Source: a bacterium (GTDB lineage Bacteria > Patescibacteria > ABY1 > BM507 > VMTK01). Taken from it: DNA of 20,724 bases. The position numbers and the translations under genes are program-made. Positions 12,843-19,348 of this stretch are shown in pieces (within the stretch, counting starts at the first letter, position 1; every line of letters begins with the position of its first letter). Under the pieces are notes generated by a model. The model ran no database searches. It was not told the DNA's origin and was given only the letters and a program-made list of their open reading frames with translations. The stretch covers positions 1 to 20,724 of the forward strand of contig DAOWHZ010000085.1 of the NCBI GenBank assembly GCA_030641105.1, read 5' to 3'.

Positions 12843-13565
12843 ATGAAGATCATCATCACTAAAAACTATCAATCAATGTCAACCAGAGCCGCTAATCTGG
12901 TAATTAAACAAATCAAAAAGAAAAAAAGCAGTGTTTTAGCTTTGCCAACTGGCAGTACGCCGCTTGGCATGTATAAAAAATTAAGAGAAGCTCGCAAAAA
13001 CAGAAGAGTGAATTTTAAAAAAGTAATTTGTTTTAATTTAGATAAGTATGTTGGTTTGGATTGTAATAATAAAAATAGCTATTGTTGCTATATGCAGAAA
13101 TATTTTTTTAAGCATGTTAATGTAAAGGAGAAAAATATTTTTATTCCAGACGGACTAGCAAAGAATTTAAAAAAGGAATGCTTGGACTATGAAAAGCTGT
13201 TGGCTAAAAAGAAGATTGATTTGTTAATTCTTGGCATTGGACATAACGGCCACATTGGCTTTAATGAACCGGGTTCGGTTTTTAGATCTAAAACCAGAGT
13301 GGTTGATTTAAGTTTAGAAACCCGGCGGGCTAATGCTAAAGATTTTAAAAGCTTAAGACAGGTGCCAAAACAGGGATTAACCGTGGGAATTTATACAATT
13401 ATGCAAGCTAAAAAAATTATTTTATTAGCAAGCGGTAAAGAAAAGGCGAAAATTGTAGCCCGCGCCTTAAAAGGCAAGGTCAATAAAAATATCCCAGCTT
13501 CATATTTGCAGTTGCATTCTAGGATGGTGGTGGTTTTGGACAGAGAGGCAGCGGGGAAGCTGTAA
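12843..13565 (+). CDS. nagB: Glucosamine-6-phosphate deaminase
   Basis: 240 residues. NagB turns glucosamine-6-phosphate into fructose-6-phosphate and ammonia in the cytoplasm, the reverse direction of GlmS, whose gene ends at 430. Start at ATG 12843 (MKIIITKNYQSMSTRAANLV fits the family; a TTG at 12828 would translate the hairpin arm). Motifs: LALPTGSTPLGMYKKL (phosphate loop), VICFNLDKYVGL (Asp67, the general base; the family norm is LDEY, here Lys68 replaces Glu), NSYCCYMQKYFF, ILGIGHNGHIGFNEPGS (His137, Glu142) and TVGIYTIMQAKKIILLASG. The C-terminus is short and lacks the allosteric tail of the enterobacterial enzyme, as in Gram-positive NagB. A single gene with its own promoter, hairpin leader and terminator. 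The Lys68 change could alter activity. Confidence 0.92.
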   Translation: MKIIITKNYQSMSTRAANLVIKQIKKKKSSVLALPTGSTPLGMYKKLREARKNRRVNFKKVICFNLDKYVGLDCNNKNSYCCYMQKYFFKHVNVKEKNIFIPDGLAKNLKKECLDYEKLLAKKKIDLLILGIGHNGHIGFNEPGSVFRSKTRVVDLSLETRRANAKDFKSLRQVPKQGLTVGIYTIMQAKKIILLASGKEKAKIVARALKGKVNKNIPASYLQLHSRMVVVLDREAAGKL

Positions 13566-13572
13566 TAAAATT

Positions 13573-13616
13573 TTTCTACTGACCCCGCCTCGGCGAGGGT
13601 CGGTAGAAATTTTTTT
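13573..13616 (+). terminator. Terminator of nagB
   Basis: TTTCTACTGACCC (13573-13585) pairs with GGGTCGGTAGAAA (13597-13609), with a second small stem CGCC/GGCG in the loop and a run of Ts after it. It starts 8 bases after the stop. Confidence 0.85.
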
Positions 13617-13617
13617 A

Positions 13618-13646
13618 TTGCCAAAATAAGCTAAATAGGATAGAAT
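13618..13646 (+). promoter_or_regulatory. Promoter of tyrS
   Basis: TTGCCA (13618-13623), 17-bp spacer, TAGAAT (13641-13646). The predicted start near 13653 falls at the first bases of the GATAACA hairpin. Confidence 0.7.
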
Positions 13647-13651
13647 GTTAT

Positions 13652-13717
13652 TAGATAACAGATAACAGATAACAGACGACAGAAAACTGTTATCTGTTTT
13701 CTGCTATCTGTTATCTA
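13652..13717 (+). repeat. GATAACA heptamer inverted repeat forming the tyrS leader
   Basis: Left arm units (13654-13681): GATAACA, GATAACA, GATAACA, GACGACA. Right arm units (13687-13714): CTGTTAT, CTGTTTT, CTGCTAT, CTGTTAT. Because the units are near identical, several registers of pairing are possible. The right arm ends 7 nt before ATG 13725. A T-box, which might be expected before a tRNA synthetase gene in Firmicutes, is not seen. Confidence 0.9.
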
Positions 13718-13724
13718 AACAAAT

Positions 13725-14975
13725 ATGCCAAAAGTTATAACTGACAAACAAAAAATCAAAGAAGTTTTAACTCGGGGGGTGGAAAATATTTATCCGACTC
13801 GTAAATTTTTAGAGGATAAAATGTTAGCTGGCGAGCAGTTAAAATTGTATTTAGGCATTGATCCAACAGGACCGACTCTTCATTTGGGGCATGCTATTAC
13901 TATAATGAAGCTGAAAGAATTTCAGGATTTAGGTCATAAAGTGATATTGCTAATTGGCAGTTTTACAGCTATGATAGGAGATCCTTCTGATAAAGAAGCA
14001 ATTAGAAAACAGCTAACGCGCAAGCAAGTTATGGAAAATTGCAAAAATTATAAGAAGCAAGCCGGCATGATTTTAAATTTGTCTAAAACAGAATGGAAAT
14101 ATAATCACGAGTGGTTAGATAAGTTAAGCTTTAGGCAGGCAATTGATTTAGCTTCGTATTTTACAGCGCAACAAATGCTAGAGCGGGATATGTTTGAGCA
14201 AAGGATTAAAGACGGCAAGCCGATTGGCTTGCATGAATTTTTATATCCAATGATGCAGGGCTATGACAGTGTTGCCATGGATGTGAACGGCGAGTTAGGC
14301 GGCAATGACCAGACCTTTAATATGCTGGCTGGCAGGACTTTGATGAAAAAAATGAAGCATAAAGAAAAGTTTGTTGTGGCAACAAAATTATTAGAAGATC
14401 CGACTGGCAAAAAGATGGGCAAGACTGAAGGCAATATGGTTGCCTTAGATATTACTCCCGAAGATATGTATGGCAAAATTATGAGCTGGACTGATAGTTT
14501 TATTATGCCTGGGTTTGAATTAGCAACGCGAATTTCGCTTAAAGAATTGGTGCAAATTGATAATGATTTAAAAAACGATAAGGTAAATCCACGCGATTTA
14601 AAGATGAAATTGGCGCGAGAAATCGTGAAGATTTTTCATGGGGAGAAAAAGGCAAATGAAGCAGAGAATTATTTTGTAAGAACAGTGCAGAGGAAGGAAG
14701 CGCCTGATGATATTAAAATATTAGAAGTCTTCGCCAGAGAACAGATAAAAATATCTGCGAAAGCTAATATTGTAGTCAGAAAACACATTATTAATTTATT
14801 ATTAAAAGCTAAGCTAGTTAAAAGTAAAAGTGAAGCGCGTCGTTTAATAAGACAAGGTGGCATAAAGGTGGATGGTAAGGTAGTCAAAGATGTTGATGCT
14901 CAACTTGAAATACCGAAAGATGGAATATTAGTGCAAAGAGGTAAAAGGCAGTTTGTAAAAGTAGTTAAAAAATAA
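13725..14975 (+). CDS. tyrS: Tyrosyl-tRNA synthetase
   Basis: 416 residues, normal length for a bacterial TyrRS. It charges tRNA-Tyr with tyrosine using ATP. Class I signatures: LYLGIDPTGPTLHLGHAITI with the HIGH-type HLGH (53-56), and DPTGKKMGKTEGN with the KMSKS-type KMGKT (230-234). The tyrosine site is seen in FLYPMMQGYDSVAMDVNGEL and GGNDQTFNMLAGR. The C-terminal S4 RNA-binding domain covers about 345-412 (LLLKAKLVKSKSEARRLIRQ, GGIKVDGKVV). It belongs by motif order to the TyrZ-like bacterial type with the inserted DPTGKKM loop. Start ATG 13725 follows a hairpin leader without a Shine-Dalgarno sequence; the promoter is at 13618. The next gene starts 60 bases downstream, so read-through is possible. 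Confidence 0.97.
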   Translation: MPKVITDKQKIKEVLTRGVENIYPTRKFLEDKMLAGEQLKLYLGIDPTGPTLHLGHAITIMKLKEFQDLGHKVILLIGSFTAMIGDPSDKEAIRKQLTRKQVMENCKNYKKQAGMILNLSKTEWKYNHEWLDKLSFRQAIDLASYFTAQQMLERDMFEQRIKDGKPIGLHEFLYPMMQGYDSVAMDVNGELGGNDQTFNMLAGRTLMKKMKHKEKFVVATKLLEDPTGKKMGKTEGNMVALDITPEDMYGKIMSWTDSFIMPGFELATRISLKELVQIDNDLKNDKVNPRDLKMKLAREIVKIFHGEKKANEAENYFVRTVQRKEAPDDIKILEVFAREQIKISAKANIVVRKHIINLLLKAKLVKSKSEARRLIRQGGIKVDGKVVKDVDAQLEIPKDGILVQRGKRQFVKVVKK

Positions 14976-14981
14976 AATTTT

Positions 14982-15038
14982 ATTAATCATATAAATCCCT
15001 GCTTATTTAATTTAGCGGGGATTAATAAGATTTATATG
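14982..15038 (+). repeat. Inverted repeat that includes the start codon of the NADH oxidase-like gene
   Basis: CATATAAAT (14989-14997) and ATTTATATG (15030-15038) are perfect complements, and the last ATG is the start codon at 15036. Inside, ATCCCTGCT pairs with AGCGGGGAT. No clear heptamer units and no T-run after the stem. Confidence 0.7.
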
Positions 15039-16382
15039 AATAAATACATGCTTAACACAGACATTCTAATCATTGGCGGCGGACCAGCCGGCATAGTGGC
15101 CGGAGTTACTGCCAGAAAAAATAATCCAAAGAAAAAAATTATTCTGGTGCGAGAGCAGGACAAATGCGTGGTTCCTTGCGGACTGCCTTATATTTTTCAT
15201 CGTTTAAATTCAGTAGAAAAAAATTTAATGCCGGATAAGCCGTATGAAGTCAATAAAATTGATTTAGTGGTTGATAGAGTTACAAAAGTTAATGCAGTTC
15301 AAAAAAAAGTATTTTTGCAAGGCAATAAAAAAATTAAATATGATAAATTAATTTTAGCTACCGGTGCCAGTCCAGTGCTAATTCCAATCAAGGGAGCTGA
15401 TTTGGCCGGAGTTTGGCAGATTAAAAAAGATTTAGCATATTTAAAAAAATTGCGTCAGGCGATATTGAGAGCTGAAAATATTGTAATTATTGGCGGCGGT
15501 TTTATCGGGGTGGAGTTAGCTGAAGAAATAAGCAGTATCCAAGGAAAGAATGTTAGCATTATTGAAATATTGGATCATTGCTTGGAGCTGGCTTTTGATA
15601 AAGAGTTTGCCCAAGCCAGTGAAGAAAAAATAAGAGCTAAAGAAGTAAAAATTTATACTAAAACAGCAGTTGAAAAAATTAACGGCAAGGATAAAGTAAA
15701 ATATGTTAAATTAAGCAACGGACAAAAAATTTTAGCTGATTTAGTAATTATGGCGGCTGGTGTTAAGCCAAATGTGGAATTAGCTGAACAAGCAAGGATT
15801 AAAGTCGTGGACAGAGGCGGGATTTGGGTTGATCAATATATGAGGACAAGCAATAAAGACATTTTTGCTATTGGGGATTGCGCTCAAACAAAATGCTTTT
15901 GCACTAAAAAATCCAACTTAATTATGTTGGCTTCAGCAGCTTGTTATGAAGCGCGAATTGCCGGGGCTAATTTATACAGAAAAAATAACTTAATAAAAAA
16001 TCAAGGCGCGGTAGCCGCTTTTTCAACTTATCTTGATGGTTTGGCTTTAGGCGCGGTTGGCTTAACTGAAAATGCGGCCAAAAAAGAAAAAATAAGTGTA
16101 ATTATTGGGAGAAGTGAAGCAGTTAATCATCATCCGGCAGTTTTGCCAAACAGCCAGAAAATAACAATTAAGCTGATTTTTAAAAAATCATCCAAAGTAT
16201 TGATAGGCGGACAAGTTATGGGGCCGGAAAGCGCTGGTGAAATAATTAATATTATTTCTTTGGCTGTTCAGCAAAAAATGACCGCTCAAGAATTAGTTAA
16301 TTTACAAGTTGCTACCCATCCGCTTTTAACAGCCGCGCCTACTGTTTACCCGATTATTACTGCGGCGCAGGCAGTGTTATAA
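15036..16382 (+). CDS. NADH oxidase / CoA-disulfide reductase-like FAD-dependent oxidoreductase
   Basis: 448 residues, length typical of the Nox/CoADR branch of pyridine nucleotide-disulfide oxidoreductases. FAD-binding Rossmann motif DILIIGGGPAGIVAGVTARK (residues 9-28). The redox cysteine region reads CVVPCGLPYIFHRL, with Cys48 in the place of the single redox-active Cys of CoADR and Nox. A second Rossmann fold for NAD(P)H, NIVIIGGGFIGVELAEE, starts near residue 148. The FAD-contact ATG loop is LILATGASP, and the conserved DIFAIGDCAQ precedes the dimerisation domain (about 335-448, ending LTAAPTVYPIITAAQAVL). It may reduce O2 to water or H2O2, or keep CoA thiols reduced; the sequence does not decide. 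Cytoplasmic. A second ATG at 15048 is possible, but 15036 fits the family. Confidence 0.88.
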   Translation: MNKYMLNTDILIIGGGPAGIVAGVTARKNNPKKKIILVREQDKCVVPCGLPYIFHRLNSVEKNLMPDKPYEVNKIDLVVDRVTKVNAVQKKVFLQGNKKIKYDKLILATGASPVLIPIKGADLAGVWQIKKDLAYLKKLRQAILRAENIVIIGGGFIGVELAEEISSIQGKNVSIIEILDHCLELAFDKEFAQASEEKIRAKEVKIYTKTAVEKINGKDKVKYVKLSNGQKILADLVIMAAGVKPNVELAEQARIKVVDRGGIWVDQYMRTSNKDIFAIGDCAQTKCFCTKKSNLIMLASAACYEARIAGANLYRKNNLIKNQGAVAAFSTYLDGLALGAVGLTENAAKKEKISVIIGRSEAVNHHPAVLPNSQKITIKLIFKKSSKVLIGGQVMGPESAGEIINIISLAVQQKMTAQELVNLQVATHPLLTAAPTVYPIITAAQAVL

Positions 16383-16387
16383 AACCA

Positions 16388-16438
16388 AAGAAACCGAGTT
16401 TCTACGATTGCTTTGCAATCGTAGAAACTCGGTTTCTT
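16388..16438 (+). terminator. 24-bp perfect hairpin between oxidoreductase and aldolase genes
   Basis: A 24-bp perfect stem (16388-16411 with 16415-16438) around a TTT loop begins 5 bases after the stop at 16382. The T-tail is weak (TTATTC), so it may terminate imperfectly and also serve as the leader of the aldolase gene, whose ATG is 12 nt after it. Confidence 0.7.
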
Positions 16439-16450
16439 ATTCATAAAATT

Positions 16451-17383
16451 ATGTTAAAAATTAAGATTCCCTTAACTGTGCCAAAAGGCAAAGAAAAAGA
16501 ATACATTAAAAATTTTAAATCAGCTACTTGTAATACCGGCAGAATGATGATGTTTGCAGGGGATCAAAAAGTAGAGCATCTTAATGATGATTTTGTCGGC
16601 AAAGGCATTGCGCAAGAAGTTGCCGATCCAGAGCATTATTTTCGCATAGCCAGCCAGGCTCATATCGGCGTTTTTGCCACCCAGCTTGGCTTGATTGCTA
16701 AATACGGCCGCGATTATTCTAAAATCGCTTATTTAATCAAAGTTAATTCTAAGACCAATTTATTAAAAAAAGAATACAAAGACCCTTTTGGCAACATTTG
16801 GATTCATTTGGATGAGATAATAAATTTTAAAAAACAGTCAGGATTGAATATTGTTGGCGTTGGCTATACTGTATATATTGGTAGCTGGTATGAGTCAGAT
16901 ATGTTTAATCAAGCCGCTCATTTAGTTTATCAAGCGCATCAAGCAGGATTGATTACTGTTTTATGGATATATCCCCGCGGCAGAGCGGTTAAAAATGAAA
17001 ACGATGCGCATTTAATTGCCGGCGGCGCTGGCGTGGCGGTTTGCTTAGGAGCGGATTTTGTTAAAGTAAATTATCCTTATGACAAAAATGGTAATAAAAT
17101 AATTAATTCCTTTAAAGAAGTAGTTGCCGCTGCTGGCCGCACTGGGGTGATTTGCGTTGGCGGAGCAAAAAAAGAACCAAGAGCGTTTTTGCAAAATTTG
17201 TATGACCAAATTCATATTAGCGGAGCCAAGGGTAATGCAACAGGAAGAAATATTTACCAAAGACCTCTAAGTGAAGCAATTAAAATGGCTGACGCTATTT
17301 CCGCTGTTTCTTTATATAATTATTCAGTTGACGACGCTTATAATATTTATTTAGGCAGGAAAAAATTAAAATGCATGCATTAA
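16451..17383 (+). CDS. fbaB: Fructose-bisphosphate aldolase class I, archaeal/DeoC-LacD type
   Basis: 310 residues. It cleaves fructose-1,6-bisphosphate to two triose phosphates, or runs in reverse, using a Schiff-base lysine in the cytoplasm. TIM-barrel motifs: MMFAGDQKVEHLNDDF (Asp38 at the start of the barrel), TVLWIYPRGRAVKNENDAHL (Tyr174 as in YPRG of this family), GADFVKVNYPY with Lys205 as the likely Schiff-base residue, ICVGGAKKEPRAFL (phosphate) and KGNATGRNIYQRP (GRNI phosphate loop). This type is common in archaea and several CPR genomes. The 3' end overlaps argS by 13 bases (ATG at 17371 in another frame), so they form one operon with translational coupling. Related DhnA-type enzymes use other ketose phosphates, so exact substrate is inferred. 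Confidence 0.88.
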   Translation: MLKIKIPLTVPKGKEKEYIKNFKSATCNTGRMMMFAGDQKVEHLNDDFVGKGIAQEVADPEHYFRIASQAHIGVFATQLGLIAKYGRDYSKIAYLIKVNSKTNLLKKEYKDPFGNIWIHLDEIINFKKQSGLNIVGVGYTVYIGSWYESDMFNQAAHLVYQAHQAGLITVLWIYPRGRAVKNENDAHLIAGGAGVAVCLGADFVKVNYPYDKNGNKIINSFKEVVAAAGRTGVICVGGAKKEPRAFLQNLYDQIHISGAKGNATGRNIYQRPLSEAIKMADAISAVSLYNYSVDDAYNIYLGRKKLKCMH

Positions 17384-19167
17384 ATAAAATTAAATTAAAT
17401 ATTGTTAAATTAATTAATAAGGCGCTTCCGCCTCCGTCCCGCAAGATTGCGGGACTACGGCGGACAAGTTTAGTTTATCCCCCAAGCCCAGGATTTGGAG
17501 ATTTAAGTTTGCCTTGTTTTGAGTTGGCTAAAAAATTAAACAAGACAGCCACGGAAACAGCGGAATGGCTAGTGTCTGAAATTGAAGTTGATAATGTTGT
17601 TGTGGCCACTAAAGCTATTGGCCCATATTTAAATTTTACTTTTAATAAAAGCTATTTAGCTAAAAGTGTAATTGAGCAAATTCAACAAGAAGGCGATGAA
17701 TATGGCAGAAATAAAATTGGCAAAGACGAAAGAGTAATGATTGAATATTCAAATGTTAATACGCATAAAGAATATCATGTCGGGCATTTGCGCAATATTT
17801 GCTATGGCGATGCAGTTAACAGAATTTTATCTGTTAATGGTTTTGTGACTATTCCGGTTTCTTATGTTAATGATTTTGGCATTCATGTAGCTAAAACTTT
17901 GTGGTGTTATCAAGAATTTTATAAATCCTCCTTCGCTACTCCCTCCATTAAAATTATGGAAGTCAAGAAAGCTACGGAGGATAAAGGCCAATTTCTTGGT
18001 AAAGTGTATACGCGCGCTTGTCAAGAGTTAGAAAAGAATCCAACTGTAAAAGAGTTGGTAACATTTTTAATGAAAAAAATTGAAAGCCGCAAGGGCGCGG
18101 AATATAAATTATGGCAAAGGACCAGAAAATGGAATATTAATCAATTTGATAGAATTTATAAAGAATTAAATGTTAAATTTGACTATATTTTTTATGAAAG
18201 CGAATTTATTGACAAAGGCAGAAAAATAGTGGAAAATTTATATGCGGAACATTTTTTAACAAAAAGCCAAGGCGCTATAATTGTGAATCTGGAAAAATAT
18301 GATTTGGGCGTATTATTATTTTTGCGCTCTGACGGCTCTGCCCTGTATCCGGTAGCTGATCTGCCCTTGGCAATGGAAAAATTTAAAAAATATAAATTAG
18401 ATAAATCAATATATGTGGTTGATGTGCGGCAGAGTTTGTATTTTAAACAATTATTTAAAGTATTAGAGTTGCTTTTTACAAAAGACACTAAGTGTCCAAT
18501 AGGACAGTTAGTGTCTGAGATGCCGGAAATGGTTCATTTGGGTTACGAGTTTGTAAAATTGCCAAGCGGCATGATGTCTTCACGAACCGGGCAGGTAATA
18601 ACTTATGAGGATCTGCGGGAACAGGCAATGGAAAAAGCTATTTACGAAACCAAGAAGCGCCATAAAAACTGGAGCGCTAAAAAAGTTAAACAAGTGGCCA
18701 GTAAAATTGTTAATGGCGCTATTAAATTTGAAATGATAAAAGTTGGAGCAGGGCAGGTTATTGCTTTTGACATAAATCAGGCATTGCGGTTTGACGGTTT
18801 TACAGCGGCGTATTTGCAGTATAGTTATGCGAGAATAAATTCAATAAGTAAGAAGTCAGAAGTAAGAAGTAAGAAGTCAGAAGTTGATTTTAAATATTTA
18901 ACGGAAAGGAAAGAACATGAGTTGGTGATGAAGCTGGCTAAGTATCCTAGTGTGGTGGAGCAGGCAGGCGTTAATTATGATCCGAGCGAGGTTGCTAAAT
19001 ATTTGTTTGATTTGGCGCAATTATTTAATGATTATTATCATAGCGTGCCGGTTTTAAAATCTAAAAAACAAATGCGCGATGTTAGGCTGGCCTTGATTAG
19101 CGCTGTTAGCAGGGTGATTGCCAATGGGCTGGGCTTGCTGGGGATTGAGGTGGTTGAGGAAATGTGA
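17371..19167 (+). CDS. argS: Arginyl-tRNA synthetase with several repeat-derived inserts
   Basis: 598 residues, slightly long for a bacterial ArgRS. Motifs: VYPPSPGFGDLSLPCFELAK (N-terminal Arg-N domain), EYHVGHLRNICYGDAVNRIL with HVGH (136-139), KFDYIFYESEF, SDGSALYPVADLPLAMEKFK, VDVRQSLYFKQLFKVLELL, LPSGMMSSRTGQVITYEDL with the KMSKS equivalent MMSSR (401-405; the first Lys is Met), and the DALR anticodon-binding domain from about 480 (AAYLQYSYARINSI ... RLALISAVSRVIANGLGLLG). It charges tRNA-Arg. Four in-frame palindromic or tandem segments lie where other ArgRS have loops: residues 20-31, about 186-204, 372-382 and about 493-504. The start ATG overlaps the aldolase gene. The other motifs are intact, so it should be active. 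Confidence 0.95.
   Translation: MHALNKIKLNIVKLINKALPPPSRKIAGLRRTSLVYPPSPGFGDLSLPCFELAKKLNKTATETAEWLVSEIEVDNVVVATKAIGPYLNFTFNKSYLAKSVIEQIQQEGDEYGRNKIGKDERVMIEYSNVNTHKEYHVGHLRNICYGDAVNRILSVNGFVTIPVSYVNDFGIHVAKTLWCYQEFYKSSFATPSIKIMEVKKATEDKGQFLGKVYTRACQELEKNPTVKELVTFLMKKIESRKGAEYKLWQRTRKWNINQFDRIYKELNVKFDYIFYESEFIDKGRKIVENLYAEHFLTKSQGAIIVNLEKYDLGVLLFLRSDGSALYPVADLPLAMEKFKKYKLDKSIYVVDVRQSLYFKQLFKVLELLFTKDTKCPIGQLVSEMPEMVHLGYEFVKLPSGMMSSRTGQVITYEDLREQAMEKAIYETKKRHKNWSAKKVKQVASKIVNGAIKFEMIKVGAGQVIAFDINQALRFDGFTAAYLQYSYARINSISKKSEVRSKKSEVDFKYLTERKEHELVMKLAKYPSVVEQAGVNYDPSEVAKYLFDLAQLFNDYYHSVPVLKSKKQMRDVRLALISAVSRVIANGLGLLGIEVVEEM
17428..17463 (+). repeat. In-frame 36-nt palindrome inside argS (residues 20-31)
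   Basis: CCGCCTCCGTCCCGCAA (17428-17444) and TTGCGGGACTACGGCGG (17447-17463) pair at 14 of 17 positions. It spans exactly 12 codons (PPPSRKIAGLRR), just before the conserved FGDL segment. It is much richer in GC than the surrounding gene. Confidence 0.8.
17926..17981 (+). repeat. Weak palindrome inside argS (about residues 186-204)
   Basis: TCCTCC at 17926-17931 pairs with GGAGGA at 17976-17981, and CTCCAT with ATGGAA around a short loop. Its outer ends (TCCTCC...GCTACGGAGGA) resemble the ends of the palindrome at 17428. It encodes SSFATPSIKIMEVKKATED, a stretch that has no clear ArgRS counterpart. Less certain than the other three. Confidence 0.4.
18483..18516 (+). repeat. In-frame palindrome inside argS (about residues 372-382)
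   Basis: AGACACTAAGTGTCC (18483-18497) and GGACAGTTAGTGTCT (18502-18516) match at 14 of 15 positions around a 4-nt loop. It encodes about KDTKCPIGQLVS, between the LELL helix and the KMSKS-side segment, where ArgRS usually has a shorter loop. Confidence 0.75.
18847..18881 (+). repeat. In-frame heptamer array inside argS
   Basis: Units AGTAAGA, AGTCAGA, AGTAAGA, AGTAAGA, AGTCAGA, then a degenerate AGTTGAT (18882-18888). Six units make 42 bases, or 14 codons, so the reading frame survives. Encodes about SKKSEVRSKKSEVD in the anticodon-binding domain. Same unit length as the intergenic arrays. Confidence 0.85.
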
Positions 19168-19203
19168 TCATAAAAATTTATTGGTTTATTATCACTTCGT
19201 CCC

Positions 19204-19226
19204 GCCCCAGCGCTCTAGAGCGGGGC
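19204..19226 (+). terminator. GC-rich hairpin after argS
   Basis: GCCCC (19204-19208) pairs with GGGGC (19222-19226), with GCTC/GAGC stacked inside. No T-run follows, so termination is uncertain. Confidence 0.4.
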
Positions 19227-19232
19227 TTCACT

Positions 19233-19292
19233 ATTTATTGATTTATTAGTTTATTAAATCTAATAAACAAATAAACCAGTAAATTAATAAAT
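19233..19292 (+). repeat. Octamer-array inverted repeat between argS and fabF
   Basis: Left arm units (19233-19256): ATTTATTG, ATTTATTA, GTTTATTA. Right arm (19261-19292): TAATAAAC, AAATAAAC, CAGTAAAT, TAATAAAT, with a loop AATC. Another matching piece, AAATTTATT...GGTTTATT at 19175-19190, lies outside it. Unlike the other leaders, it ends over 50 bases before the ATG. Confidence 0.75.
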
Positions 19293-19330
19293 TTAATGTT
19301 CATTCAAAACAAAAGCAAAAAAAATATCCT

Positions 19331-19339
19331 AAAGGAGGT
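19331..19339 (+). promoter_or_regulatory. Strong Shine-Dalgarno sequence of fabF
   Basis: AAAGGAGGT ends 9 bases before ATG 19349. The wider context AAAGGAGGTAAG is the same as before the SH3-like gene (1457). Confidence 0.85.
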
Positions 19340-19348
19340 AAGATAAAA

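Noticed and set aside
13654..13714. CRISPR-like array of GATAACA repeats
   Set aside because: Units are 7 bp and touch each other with no spacers; the array is mirrored and no cas gene is near.
13647..13724. T-box riboswitch before tyrS
   Set aside because: No T-box consensus (TGGNACCGCG) or specifier stem; the leader is explained by the heptamer hairpin.
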